A DNA stretch of 64,000 nucleotides, from contig NZ_JAMWEG010000003.1 of the NCBI RefSeq assembly GCF_025460765.1, positions 310,001 to 374,000 of the forward strand, in the 5' to 3' direction. The notes beneath the pieces are model-generated. The model did no database searches. It was not told where the DNA came from and worked only from the letters and a program-made list of their open reading frames with translations. A program made the position numbers and the translations under genes. Positions 1 to 7,586 of this stretch are shown piece after piece (within the stretch, counting starts at the first letter, position 1; each line of letters opens with the position of its first letter). This DNA is from Micromonospora sp. MA102 (GTDB taxonomy: Bacteria; Actinomycetota; Actinomycetes; Mycobacteriales; Micromonosporaceae).

Positions 1-2
1 GC

Positions 3-152
3 CGGGAGTGCGGTGCGATCGACGAGATAGACCCCGAGCTGCTCCGGCCGCTGGCCGACCAGCTGGCCGCGCAGCGGGGATTCCAGGTCGACATCGGGCA
101 CGTGGCGCTCTTCGGCGTCTGCGGCCAGTGCGAGGACGGGGAACGCAAATGA
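3..152 (+). CDS. Fur-family metalloregulator, C-terminal fragment cut by the window edge
   Basis: Only the last 49 residues are in the window; the 5' part lies outside. The frame reads REC-G-AIDEI...GFQVDIGHVALFGVCGQC and ends at a TGA at 150-152. The two Cys clusters (a Cys near the start and GVCGQC at the end) match the structural zinc-binding Cys of Fur/Zur/PerR C-terminal dimerisation domains, and the GF.V....V.L.G.C..C pattern is typical. Which metal or peroxide it senses cannot be read from this fragment. The stop overlaps the start of ygfZ (ATGA), so the two are probably co-transcribed. Confidence 0.8.
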   Translation, partial: RECGAIDEIDPELLRPLADQLAAQRGFQVDIGHVALFGVCGQCEDGERK

Positions 153-1261
153 TCGACATCGCGGGCGCGGTGGCCGCCGAGGCCATCGACGAGGAGACCC
201 GGGAGCAGCCCGAGCCGGCCCACCGGGCGGCGGGGGTCGGCCCGGTGGCCGCCCACTACGGCGACCCGATGCGCGAGCAGCGCATCCTGGCCACCGGCGT
301 GGGTCTGGTCGACCGCTCGCACCGGGGCGTGATCGCGGTCCCCGGCGAGGAGCGGATGACGTGGCTGCACACGCTGACCAGCCAGCACCTGGCCGCGCTG
401 CGGCCGTGGCAGGGCACCGAGCTGCTGGTGCTCTCGCCGCACGGGCACGTCGAGCAGCACGCCCTGGTCGCCGAGGACGGCGAGACCACCTGGCTGGACA
501 CCGAGCCCGGGATGACCGACGGCCTCCTCTCCTACCTGGAGAAGATGCGGTTCTTCAGCAAGGTCGACCCGCGCGACGTCACCGCCGACCACGCGCTGCT
601 CTCGCTGGTCGGGCCGGAGGCCACCGGCGCGCTCGACACCCTCGGGGTCACCGGTCTGGCCGCGCCCGACGTGGTCGCGGTGCCGGGTCCGAAGTTCCGT
701 TCCGGCGAGCTGCCGTCCCGGCCCTCCGTCGTGTACGACGTGAAGCCGCTGGCCGTCGGCGGCTGGGCCCGGCGGGTGGCGCTCGGCGTCGACCTGCTGG
801 TGCCCCGCGCGGCCATGGCCGGGGTGGTCGACGAGCTGCGCGGCGCCGGTGTGCCGGTGGCCGGGCTGTGGGCGTACGAGGCGGTGCGGGTGGCCGCCCG
901 GCAGGCCCGGGCCGGGGTGGACACCGACCACCGGACCATTCCCGCCGAGGTCGGCCTGATCGGGTCTGCCGTGCACCTGGACAAGGGCTGCTATCGCGGC
1001 CAGGAGACGGTGGCCCGGGTGCACAACCTGGGCAAGCCGCCCCGCCGGCTCGTCCTGCTGCACCTGGACGGGGTGACCACCGACCAGCCGCCGGCCGCCG
1101 GCACGCCGGTGACGCTGGACGGCCGGGCGATCGGCTTCGTGGGCACCGCGGTGCACCACTTCGAGCTGGGCCAGATCGCCCTCGCCGTGGTCAAGCGGAA
1201 CGTGGCCGAGGATGCCCGGCTGATGGTGGGGGAGACGGCCGCCGCCATCGACCCGGCGTAA
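149..1261 (+). CDS. ygfZ: YgfZ/GcvT-like folate-binding protein
   Basis: This 370-residue protein belongs to the YgfZ family, tetrahydrofolate-binding GcvT relatives that help assemble or repair certain iron-sulfur enzymes in the cytoplasm. The signature KGCYRGQE is present at about residues 279-286, with the conserved Cys. The length and the C-terminal barrel (LHLDG...GTPVTLDGRAIG) fit the family. I chose the ATG at 149 because it overlaps the stop of the Fur-type gene by four bases (ATGA), which implies translational coupling; the frame is also open further upstream but has no family similarity there. Pairing with a Fur regulator fits a metal or redox-stress role, which is inference. Confidence 0.9.
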   Translation: MIDIAGAVAAEAIDEETREQPEPAHRAAGVGPVAAHYGDPMREQRILATGVGLVDRSHRGVIAVPGEERMTWLHTLTSQHLAALRPWQGTELLVLSPHGHVEQHALVAEDGETTWLDTEPGMTDGLLSYLEKMRFFSKVDPRDVTADHALLSLVGPEATGALDTLGVTGLAAPDVVAVPGPKFRSGELPSRPSVVYDVKPLAVGGWARRVALGVDLLVPRAAMAGVVDELRGAGVPVAGLWAYEAVRVAARQARAGVDTDHRTIPAEVGLIGSAVHLDKGCYRGQETVARVHNLGKPPRRLVLLHLDGVTTDQPPAAGTPVTLDGRAIGFVGTAVHHFELGQIALAVVKRNVAEDARLMVGETAAAIDPA

Positions 1262-1366
1262 GGGATGCCGCTCAGGGGGCGGCAAAGCGGAAAATCTTCT
1301 GCTTCCGGCCGTCGTCGCGGCCGATTCTGCTGATTCCGGCTGTCGACCGGAGGGGAGTCGGCGGTC

Positions 1367-1372
1367 TAGGAT
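1367..1372 (+). promoter_or_regulatory. -10 hexamer TAGGAT, leaderless start of the BKACE gene
   Basis: TAGGAT is followed by six bases and then the ATG at 1379, so transcription would begin at or next to the start codon. No Shine-Dalgarno sequence can fit. Confidence 0.55.
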
Positions 1373-1378
1373 CCCGGC

Positions 1379-2206
1379 ATGACCACAGGGACGTTGATCA
1401 CGGTTGCCCCCACCGGCGCGGAATCGGCCAAGGCGGAGGTGCCGGCGCTGCCGGTGACCCTCGACGAGCTGCTGCTGACCGCCAAGGAGTGCGAGGCGCT
1501 CGGCGCCGCCGTGATCCACGTCCACATCCGCGACGACGAGGCGAAGCCCACCCTCGACCAGGGCCGGCTGCGGGAGACCGTGGCGGCGCTGCGGCAGAGC
1601 ACCGACCTCATCGTGCAGCTCTCCTCCGGCGGCGCGGTGACCGACCCGGAGGCCGCCCGGCTGGCGGTGCTCGACGCCGGCCCCGACATGGCCTCCTGCA
1701 CCATGGGCACGGTCAACTTCGGCGACGACGTGTTCCTCAACCGCTGGGAGTTCATCGTCGACCTGCACACCCGGATGCAGGACAAGGGTGTCGTCCCCGA
1801 GTACGAGATCTTCGAGCTGGGCCACCTCACGGCGCTCCAGCGCCTGCTCGGCAAGTACGGCCTGCCGCACGGCGGGCACGTGCACGTCGACTTCGTGATG
1901 GGGGTGCCGGGTGGCATGCCGGGCACCACGGCCACCCTGGTGGCCGCCCAGCAGATGCTGCGCGACCTGCCCGAGGGCACCACGTTCTCGGCCACCGGCA
2001 TCGGCCGCACCACCATCCCGGTGCTGCTGGCCTCGCTCTCGGCCGGCGGTCACCTGCGGGTCGGCATGGAGGACACGGTCACCTACGCGAAGGGCCGGCC
2101 GGTCGAGTCCAACATGCAACTGGTCGCCCGCGCGGTCGGGTTCGCCCAGCTCGCCCAGCGCCCCCCGCTGACCACCACCGAGGCCCGGGCGCTGCTCGGC
2201 CTGTAA
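1379..2206 (+). CDS. BKACE-family (DUF849) beta-keto acid cleavage enzyme
   Basis: The 275-residue protein is a member of the BKACE family (formerly DUF849), TIM-barrel zinc enzymes that condense a beta-keto acid with acetyl-CoA to give acetoacetate and a new CoA ester. The zinc-binding HVHIR near residues 47-51 and the later HVHVDFVMG segment match family metal and active-site regions, as does the GPDMASCTMGTVNFGDD stretch. The start is fixed by the leaderless -10 at 1367. It stands alone between ygfZ and an asparaginase gene, so context does not suggest which beta-keto acid (3-keto-5-aminohexanoate, dehydrocarnitine or other) it uses. Confidence 0.85.
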   Translation: MTTGTLITVAPTGAESAKAEVPALPVTLDELLLTAKECEALGAAVIHVHIRDDEAKPTLDQGRLRETVAALRQSTDLIVQLSSGGAVTDPEAARLAVLDAGPDMASCTMGTVNFGDDVFLNRWEFIVDLHTRMQDKGVVPEYEIFELGHLTALQRLLGKYGLPHGGHVHVDFVMGVPGGMPGTTATLVAAQQMLRDLPEGTTFSATGIGRTTIPVLLASLSAGGHLRVGMEDTVTYAKGRPVESNMQLVARAVGFAQLAQRPPLTTTEARALLGL

Positions 2207-2287
2207 GCGACGACCGGCCCGCCACCCCTGTACGCCCGCGGCCGACGTCCCTGGTCACCCCGGTGCCGGCCCGGTCGAGCCCGTCGG

Positions 2288-2293
2288 TACCGT
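2288..2293 (+). promoter_or_regulatory. -10 hexamer TACCGT, leaderless start of asparaginase gene
   Basis: TACCGT precedes the GTG at 2301 by seven bases. There is no ribosome-binding sequence between. Confidence 0.5.
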
Positions 2294-2300
2294 CCACTGC

Positions 2301-3260
2301 GTGGGAAAGACGTACGAGGGCGGCGTGCCGCTCGCCGAGGTGGTCCGGTCCGGGTTCGTGGAGGGCTTCCACCGGGGGTCCGTGGCGGTGCTCGACGCCG
2401 CCGGCGCGCCGGTGTCGGGGGCGGGGGACGCCACCTCGCCGGTCTTCCCGCGGTCGTCCAACAAGCCGATGCAGGCGATCGGGATGCTCCGGGCCGGCCT
2501 GCCGCTGACCGACCCGGCCGACGTGGCGCTGGTGTCGGCGAGCCACGCCGGCGAGGAGTTCCACGTCGAGCGGGTCCGCGCCCTGCTGCGCAGCGCCGGC
2601 CTGGCCGAGGAGGCGCTGCACTGCCCGCCGGACCTGCCGGTCGGCGAGGCGGCCCGGGAGGCGGTGCTGCGTGCCGGGGGTGGCCCGTCCCGGGTCCTGA
2701 TGAACTGCTCCGGCAAGCACACCGGCATGCTGCTCACCTGCCTGGCCGCCGGCTGGCCGCTGGACGGCTACTGGCGGCCGGAGCACCCGCTCCAGCAGCG
2801 GCTCACCGCCGCGATCGAGGAGTTCACCGGGGAGCGGGCGGCGGCCGTCGGGGTGGACGGTTGCGGCGCCCCGGTGCTCGCCGTCTCGCTGACCGGGCTG
2901 GCGCGCGCCTTCCTGCGGCTGGTCTCCGCCGAGCCGGGCACCGTCGAGCGGACGGTGGCCGACGCCATGCGGACGTACCCGGAGCTGGTGGGTGGCACCC
3001 AGGCCGACGACACCCGGCTGATGCGCGGCGTACCCGGACTGCTGGCCAAGGTCGGCGCGGAGGGCGTGATCGCGGCGGCCGTGCCGGAGGTCGGCGCGGT
3101 CGCGCTCAAGATCGACGACGGGGCCGGGCGGGCCCGGATGCCGGTGCTGGTGTCGGCGCTGCGCCGGCTCGGCGTCGACGCCCCGGTGCTGGCCGAGTAC
3201 GCCGAGATCCCGCTGCTCGGCGGCGGCCTGCCGGTCGGGGCGGTCCGCCCGGTCTGGTGA
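2301..3260 (+). CDS. Asparaginase II-family amidohydrolase
   Basis: This 319-residue protein matches the Asparaginase_II family (pfam06089 type), cytoplasmic enzymes predicted to hydrolyse L-asparagine to aspartate and ammonia and unrelated to the E. coli AnsB fold. Diagnostic stretches are RSGFVEGFHRGSVAV at the N-terminus, FPRSSNKPMQAI at about residues 50-61, the MNCSGKHTGML segment with its SGKH motif, and VDGCGAPV. The GTG start follows a leaderless -10 hexamer. The gene is convergent with the hydrolase at 3270, with nine bases between the stops. Confidence 0.87.
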   Translation: MGKTYEGGVPLAEVVRSGFVEGFHRGSVAVLDAAGAPVSGAGDATSPVFPRSSNKPMQAIGMLRAGLPLTDPADVALVSASHAGEEFHVERVRALLRSAGLAEEALHCPPDLPVGEAAREAVLRAGGGPSRVLMNCSGKHTGMLLTCLAAGWPLDGYWRPEHPLQQRLTAAIEEFTGERAAAVGVDGCGAPVLAVSLTGLARAFLRLVSAEPGTVERTVADAMRTYPELVGGTQADDTRLMRGVPGLLAKVGAEGVIAAAVPEVGAVALKIDDGAGRARMPVLVSALRRLGVDAPVLAEYAEIPLLGGGLPVGAVRPVW

Positions 3261-3269
3261 CCCGGGCGG

Positions 3270-4067
3270 TCAGGGGAGGAAGTCGAGCAGCGCGGCGTTG
3301 ACCGGCTCGGGGCGCTCCAGCGGCAGCAGGTGACCGGCGTCCGGCACGTCCGGCAGCCGCACGCCCCGGGGGGCCTCGGCGGCGATCCGGTCGGCCAGCC
3401 GGCGGATGTCGGCCAGGTCGTCCGCGCCCGCGGCGGCCAGCACCGGCATGCGCAGCTCGGCCAGCCGGTCGATCGCCGGCGGGTCCAGCTCGCCCGCCTC
3501 GACCGCGCTGAGCGCCTGCTCGGCGGCGAGCGCCCGGCGGTCCATCTCCTCGGCGAACCGGATCAGCTCGGGGTCGACGGCGGCCGGCTCGCGGGTCGGG
3601 CCGACCACCCAGAACCGCACCTCGCCGGCCGCCGTCGCCCCGAAGTCCTCCGGGTCGACGTCGCCGACCAGCTGCTCCCAGAGCTGCTCGGTCTCCTCGG
3701 ACCACTCGTTGCCGGAGACCGGGGCGCCGAAGAGGGCCAGCGCGGCGACCCGGTCCGGGTACGCCAGCGCGGTGTCCACCGCGACCTTGCCGCCGAACGA
3801 GCAGCCCACCAGCGCGGCCTGCGTCACGCCCAGCGCGTCGAGCAGGCCGATCACGTCGTCGTGGTGCGCGAACGGGGCGGGGGGCAGCTCGGAGTCGCCG
3901 TAGCCGCGCAGGTCGACGGCGATGACCCGGTGCCGGGCGGCGAGCGCGGGCACCTGGTTCCGCCACATCCGCCGGTCGGCGATGCCGGCGTGCAGCAGCA
4001 CCACCGGGCTGCCGCTGCCGGCCTCGTCGTAGGCGAGCGAGGAACCGTTGACTTCGATCTTGGCCAC
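3270..4067 (-). CDS. Alpha/beta hydrolase
   Basis: The 265-residue protein has the alpha/beta-hydrolase fold: oxyanion region LLHAGIADRRMW, strand plus VDLRGYGDS, nucleophile elbow GCSFGG (Ser at the centre), a late Asp in AAAGADD and the catalytic His in DAGHLLPLERPEP. This is close to the family that includes 3-oxoadipate enol-lactonase-like and chloroperoxidase-like hydrolases, but the substrate cannot be inferred. The start is a GTG whose upstream TACGGT at 4074-4079 makes it leaderless. No operon partner is visible. Confidence 0.85.
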   Translation of the reverse strand: MAKIEVNGSSLAYDEAGSGSPVVLLHAGIADRRMWRNQVPALAARHRVIAVDLRGYGDSELPPAPFAHHDDVIGLLDALGVTQAALVGCSFGGKVAVDTALAYPDRVAALALFGAPVSGNEWSEETEQLWEQLVGDVDPEDFGATAAGEVRFWVVGPTREPAAVDPELIRFAEEMDRRALAAEQALSAVEAGELDPPAIDRLAELRMPVLAAAGADDLADIRRLADRIAAEAPRGVRLPDVPDAGHLLPLERPEPVNAALLDFLP

Positions 4068-4073
4068 GGGGGA

Positions 4074-4079
4074 ACCGTA
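4074..4079 (-). promoter_or_regulatory. -10 hexamer TACGGT (minus strand), leaderless hydrolase start
   Basis: Read on the minus strand, TACGGT lies six bases before the GTG at 4067. Confidence 0.5.
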
Positions 4080-4166
4080 CGGACGCGACAGTCCACGCGC
4101 AACCGGCTATCGGTGACGTCGCTAACTCTGGCAAGCGTTTTGCTTGCAGCAGCTAGCAGCCCGGGC

Positions 4167-4172
4167 TAGCGT
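4167..4172 (+). promoter_or_regulatory. -10 hexamer TAGCGT, leaderless start of the XRE regulator
   Basis: TAGCGT is six bases before the ATG at 4179. The 111-base intergenic region upstream also carries the divergent hydrolase promoter, and a GCTTGCAGC-AGCTAGCAGC stretch next to it could hold an operator. Confidence 0.5.
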
Positions 4173-4178
4173 GGAGTC

Positions 4179-4781
4179 ATGGCCACCAGCAAGGACCTTC
4201 CCGACGTCGGCGGGTTCATTCGCGACCTGCGCCGCAACGCGAAGATCTCGCTGCGGCAGCTCGCCGAGCAGGCCGGCGTCAGCAACCCGTACCTGAGCCA
4301 GATCGAGCGCGGCCTGCGCAAGCCGAGCGCCGAGGTGCTCCAGCAGCTCGCCAGCGCCCTGCGTGTCTCCACCCCGGCCATGTACCTGCGGGCCGGGCTG
4401 CTGGACGACAAGGAGGGGCAGGGCGTGCTCGCGGCGATCGCCGTCGACCCCGAGCTGACCATGGCCCAGAAGCAGTCGCTCACCCAGATCTACGAGACGT
4501 TCCGCCGGGAGAACGCGCGCCTCGCCGAGGCGACCGCGACGGCCCAGGCGGCAACCGAACCGGCCGAACCGGCCACCGCGCCGGAGGCTCCGGCCACCGT
4601 CGCGCCGACCGCGACCGGTCCCACGACACCGGACGGCACCCCGACCGAGGCGGTCCTCGAGTCGGTCGCCGTCACCGAGGCGGGCCACGCCCCCGCCCCG
4701 ACCACCGCCGTCCCCCAGAAGAAGACCACCCGCGGGGTGGTCCGGAAGGCCGCCGGTGCGGCCGAAGAGGAGCAGTCATGA
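4179..4781 (+). CDS. XRE-family helix-turn-helix regulator (Rv0474 type)
   Basis: Residues about 10-65 form a Cro/C1-type HTH (ISLRQLAEQAGVSNPYLSQIERG), a near-universal actinobacterial sequence. A helical segment follows (QKQSLTQIYETFRRENARL), then about 90 residues of Ala/Pro/Thr-rich low complexity ending in the basic KKTTRGVVRKAAG. The next gene, HbhA-like, overlaps it by four bases (ATGA). The same HTH-hbhA-DUF2516 trio occurs in M. tuberculosis as Rv0474-Rv0476, so a role in controlling the surface-protein gene is likely, though that is inference. It could also autoregulate from the leaderless promoter at 4167. Confidence 0.88.
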   Translation: MATSKDLPDVGGFIRDLRRNAKISLRQLAEQAGVSNPYLSQIERGLRKPSAEVLQQLASALRVSTPAMYLRAGLLDDKEGQGVLAAIAVDPELTMAQKQSLTQIYETFRRENARLAEATATAQAATEPAEPATAPEAPATVAPTATGPTTPDGTPTEAVLESVAVTEAGHAPAPTTAVPQKKTTRGVVRKAAGAAEEEQS

Positions 4782-5485
4782 ACCCCCAGCCGAAGACCAA
4801 CCGCATCCCGGCCCCCGTCTACGCCGCCGCCGGCGCCGGTGAGCTGGCCCTCCAGCAGCTGCGCAAGCTGCCCACCGTGGTCGGTGACCTCGGCACCCGC
4901 GTCGTCGCCGACCTCGGTGGCAAGGCCGTCGTCACCGGTTTCGAGCTGCGCCAGAAGGCGACCGAGACGCTGCGGACCGCCAACCTGACCGCCACCGGGC
5001 TGCGGGAGAAGGCCGGCTCGGCCGACCTCGACCTGGACAAGCTCCGCGAGGCCGCCAACCTGGACAAGCTCCGGGAGACCGCCAACCTGGACAAGCTCCG
5101 CGAGGCCACCAACCTGGACAAGCTCCGGGAGGCAGCCGGCCGCAACGCCGCCGCCGTCCTGGCCGGTGCGCAGGCCGCGCAGGAGCGCGCCCTGACCGCG
5201 TACGCCGAGCTGGTCGCCCGCGGTGAGCGGGTGGTCGGCGCGGGCGTGCTGGAGGCCGCCGACACGGTGAACGCCGACATCGAGGCGACCGAGGCCGTCA
5301 CCACTCCGGCCGCGCCGGCCGCCCCGCCGGCCGAGGTGCCCACCCCGGCCGAGGTGGCCGAGGTCGTCGAGGCCAAGCCCGCCGCCGTGAAGCGGACCCG
5401 GGCCACCAAGGCGACCGCCGCCAAGGCCACCCCGTCGGCGAAGCTGCCGAAGACCACGAAGCGGACCCGCCCCGCCGCCGAGTGA
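4778..5485 (+). CDS. HbhA-like heparin-binding-hemagglutinin homologue with 9-residue repeats
   Basis: This 235-residue helical protein resembles mycobacterial heparin-binding hemagglutinin: a long amphipathic N-terminal helix region (YAAAGAGELALQQLRKLP), then a C-terminal Lys/Ala/Pro tail (KRTRATKATAAKATPSAKLP) like the tail that binds sulfated glycans in HbhA. In between are nearly four tandem copies of NLDKLREAA (DNA 5033-5137, 27-bp unit), predicted to extend a coiled coil. There is no signal peptide. Translational coupling to the XRE gene upstream and the DUF2516 gene downstream match the hbhA locus. Adhesin function in a soil actinomycete is unproven; a cell-envelope or membrane-organising role is just as plausible. 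Confidence 0.8.
   Translation: MNPQPKTNRIPAPVYAAAGAGELALQQLRKLPTVVGDLGTRVVADLGGKAVVTGFELRQKATETLRTANLTATGLREKAGSADLDLDKLREAANLDKLRETANLDKLREATNLDKLREAAGRNAAAVLAGAQAAQERALTAYAELVARGERVVGAGVLEAADTVNADIEATEAVTTPAAPAAPPAEVPTPAEVAEVVEAKPAAVKRTRATKATAAKATPSAKLPKTTKRTRPAAE
5033..5137 (+). repeat. 27-bp tandem repeat, about 3.9 copies, inside the HbhA-like gene
   Basis: The unit starts CTGGACAAGCTCCG and covers 5033-5059, 5060-5086, 5087-5113 and a partial copy 5114-5137. Each copy encodes LDKLREAAN with Ala/Thr exchanges. The unit length is a multiple of three, so copy number can change without a frameshift. Confidence 0.9.
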
Positions 5486-5497
5486 GTCGAACCTGGA

Positions 5498-5542
5498 CCG
5501 AGACCCCGGACGCCGTCCTGTCGGACGTTTCCGGGGTCTCGG
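5498..5542 (+). terminator. 13-bp perfect stem-loop after the HbhA-like gene
   Basis: Arms 5498-5510 (CCGAGACCCCGGA) and 5530-5542 pair perfectly around a 19-base loop. There is no U-tract, as is common for actinobacterial terminators. It also lies directly before the -10 hexamer of the next gene, so an operator role is possible. Confidence 0.6.
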
Positions 5543-5544
5543 CA

Positions 5545-5550
5545 TAAGCT
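5545..5550 (+). promoter_or_regulatory. -10 hexamer TAAGCT, leaderless start of the DUF2516 gene
   Basis: TAAGCT is seven bases before the ATG at 5558, and three bases after the stem-loop ending at 5542. Confidence 0.5.
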
Positions 5551-5557
5551 TGCCGAC

Positions 5558-5878
5558 ATGGCCTACGCCGCGCCGCTCTTCTTCGACGACGTCCGCCTCG
5601 TGATCGAGCTGATCCTGCTCGTGTTCGCTCTGGTCATCGAGGCTGTCTCCCTGGTGCACGCGATCACCCAACGCTCCGACGCGTTCGCGGCCATCGGCAC
5701 CCTTCCCAAGGGCGGGTGGATCGCCATCCTGGCGGTCTGCATGGTGCTGACCCTGCTCGGCGTCGGTGGTGGCGTGCTGAGCATCTTCGGCCTGATCGGC
5801 ATCGCGGCGGCGCTCATCTACCTGCTCGACGTCCGGGTCGGGCTGCGCGACCTGCACGACGGCCGAGGCTCCTGGTGA
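5558..5878 (+). CDS. DUF2516 small membrane protein (Rv0476 type)
   Basis: This 106-residue protein has two to three hydrophobic helices: VRLVIELILLVFALVIEAVS at about residues 12-31, then WIAILAVCMVLTLLGV and IFGLIGIAAALIYLLDV. It matches the DUF2516 family, whose M. tuberculosis member Rv0476 also follows hbhA. Function is unknown. The C-terminus DVRVGLRDLHDGRGSW is cytoplasmic by the positive-inside rule. The stop shares bases with the GTG start of the next hydrolase (GTGA). Confidence 0.85.
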   Translation: MAYAAPLFFDDVRLVIELILLVFALVIEAVSLVHAITQRSDAFAAIGTLPKGGWIAILAVCMVLTLLGVGGGVLSIFGLIGIAAALIYLLDVRVGLRDLHDGRGSW

Positions 5879-6762
5879 GAAGTTTCCGCTGGCCACCGCC
5901 GCCCGACGGCGGCCCGCGCACCTGGGGCCCCGGCCCCGGCGCGCCCCGCACCGGCCGGCCGGCCCTGCCGGAGCCGGAGACCGAGCTGGTCACCACCCCG
6001 CACGGCGTACGCCTGGAGCGGCTGGTCACCGGCACCGGTGACCCGGTCACCGTGTTCGCGCACGGGCTGGGCAACGGGATCGCCACCACCCGCCCGTTCG
6101 GCAGCGGGGTCACCGGCCGGCGGCTCTTCTTCCAGTTCCGCGGGCACGGCCGGTCCGACTCGCCGCCCGGTCCGTGGAGCTACCTCGACCTGGCCCGTGA
6201 CCTCCGTGCCGTCGCCGACCTCGGCGGCGCCACCCGTGCGTTCGGGGCCAGCCTCGGCGCCGGGGCGCTGTGCCGCCTGCTCGCCGAGAGCCCGGAACGC
6301 TTCGAGAAGCTCGTCTTCTTCCTGCCGGCCGTGCTGGACACCCCGCGCGGCGAGGTGGCCCGGGCCCGGCTCACCGACCTGCTCGACGCCGTGGCCGACG
6401 GGGACGCCTCCGCGCTGGCCGACGTGGTGTCGCTGGAGCTGCCGCCCTCGGTCCGCAACACCCCGGCCGGCTGGGCCTACCTGCGGCAGCGGCTCGACCA
6501 GCTGCTCCGGGACGGGCTTGCGCCGGGCCTGGCCGGCCTGCCCGAGCAGGCCCCGCTGCGCGACGCCGGGGTGCTCGCCGGGGTCACGGCGCCGGCCCTG
6601 GTGATCGGCTGCGCGGGCGACGACCTGCATCCGGTCGCTGTCGCCGAGCAGTTGGCCGCCGCGCTGCCCCGGGCCACCCTGCACGTCTACGACCGGCCGG
6701 GCGTGCTCTGGACGGAACGCGCCGACCTCCGGGAGCGGATCTCGACGTTCCTCAACGGGTAA
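5875..6762 (+). CDS. Alpha/beta hydrolase
   Basis: The 295-residue protein has an alpha/beta-hydrolase core: FAHGLGNG oxyanion motif, RGHGRSD after strand 4, nucleophile elbow FGASLGAG with Ser, and an Asp-containing CAGDDLHP turn. The usual late catalytic His lacks its usual DAGH-like context; the corresponding segment reads YDRPGVLWTE, with no His. The GTG start at 5875 overlaps the DUF2516 stop, and about 45 Pro/Gly/Arg-rich residues precede the fold. Substrate is unknown. Some mycobacterial loci have a secreted protein (Rv0477) at this place; this one has no signal peptide. Confidence 0.8.
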   Translation: MRSFRWPPPPDGGPRTWGPGPGAPRTGRPALPEPETELVTTPHGVRLERLVTGTGDPVTVFAHGLGNGIATTRPFGSGVTGRRLFFQFRGHGRSDSPPGPWSYLDLARDLRAVADLGGATRAFGASLGAGALCRLLAESPERFEKLVFFLPAVLDTPRGEVARARLTDLLDAVADGDASALADVVSLELPPSVRNTPAGWAYLRQRLDQLLRDGLAPGLAGLPEQAPLRDAGVLAGVTAPALVIGCAGDDLHPVAVAEQLAAALPRATLHVYDRPGVLWTERADLRERISTFLNG

Positions 6763-6765
6763 CGT
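6760..6765 (+). promoter_or_regulatory. -10 hexamer TAACGT overlapping a stop codon
   Basis: TAACGT uses the TAA stop of the hydrolase gene as its first three bases and lies eight bases before the ATG at 6774. Confidence 0.45.
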
Positions 6766-6773
6766 CGGCGGGC

Positions 6774-7511
6774 ATGGGCGTCACACACCACGGCCGCACC
6801 CACCGCCTCGACCTCGCCGACCCCACCCTGCGGGAGTGGCGGTGCACGGTGCTGGCGGCCGATCCCGAGCAGGGCATCGTGCTGGACCGGTCGGCCTTCT
6901 ATCCGGGTGGCGGCGGGCAGCCGCCGGACCACGGGGTGCTGCTCTGGCGGGGGGTGCAGACCCGGATCGTGGGCACCCGCAAGGGCGACGACCTCTGGCT
7001 CGTCCCGGCCGAGGGTGACCCGGTGCCGCCGGTCGGCACCGCCGTCGCCGGCGCGATCGAGGACACCCGGCGGACCATGCTGATGCGCACCCACTCCGGC
7101 CTGCACGTGCTCTGCGGGGTGGTGTTCCGCGACTTCGGCGCGCTGGTCACCGGCGGGAACATGGAACCGGGCGAGGCCCGGATGGACTTCAACCTCCCCG
7201 AGGTGCCGCCGGACTTCAAGGCCCGCATCGAGGACCTGGTCAACGCCGAGGTCGCGGCGGACCGGTCGGTCGCCGTCCGGGTGCTGCCCCGGGCGGATGC
7301 GCTGGCCCTGCCGGACATCATCCGTACCCAGTCGAACCTGATCCCGCCGGACGAGCAGGAGGTGCGGATCGTCGACATCGTCGGGCTGGACGTGCAGGCC
7401 GACGGGGGCACCCACGTCGCCTCCACCGCCCAGATCGGCAAGGTCCAGGTGGTCAAGGTGGAGAGCAAGGGCCGCGCCAACCGCCGGGTGCGGGTGCGCC
7501 TGGTCGACTGA
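6774..7511 (+). CDS. AlaX-type alanyl-tRNA editing protein
   Basis: This 245-residue stand-alone editing domain resembles the C-terminal half of alanyl-tRNA synthetase and should hydrolyse Ser- or Gly-tRNA(Ala) in trans. The N-terminal half has DRSAFYPGGGGQPPDHG, the family strand-turn motif. The zinc motif HxxxH is HSGLH (His107, His111). The second metal motif, normally CxxxH, reads DGGTH with His214 kept but Asp210 where Cys is usual. The ATG at 6774 follows a leaderless -10. AlaX proteins reduce mistranslation; which non-cognate amino acid is cleared here is not visible. Confidence 0.88.
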   Translation: MGVTHHGRTHRLDLADPTLREWRCTVLAADPEQGIVLDRSAFYPGGGGQPPDHGVLLWRGVQTRIVGTRKGDDLWLVPAEGDPVPPVGTAVAGAIEDTRRTMLMRTHSGLHVLCGVVFRDFGALVTGGNMEPGEARMDFNLPEVPPDFKARIEDLVNAEVAADRSVAVRVLPRADALALPDIIRTQSNLIPPDEQEVRIVDIVGLDVQADGGTHVASTAQIGKVQVVKVESKGRANRRVRVRLVD

Positions 7512-7586
7512 GGCCGTTCGGAACGGTTCGCGTGACGCCGACGAATCCGGACCTCCGCTGTCAGGTATCGGTGCCACGGTGGTCAC

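Noticed and set aside
361-2508. 715-codon open frame on the plus strand
   Set aside because: It is a GC-rich shadow frame across ygfZ, BKACE and the asparaginase gene; its Arg/Ala/Gly-only composition has no domain.
5033-5137. CRISPR-like array
   Set aside because: The repeats are directly adjacent without spacers and encode a protein repeat.
7567-7586. Leaderless promoter for the SDR at 7587
   Set aside because: TATCGG at 7564 lacks the final T and is 17 bases away.
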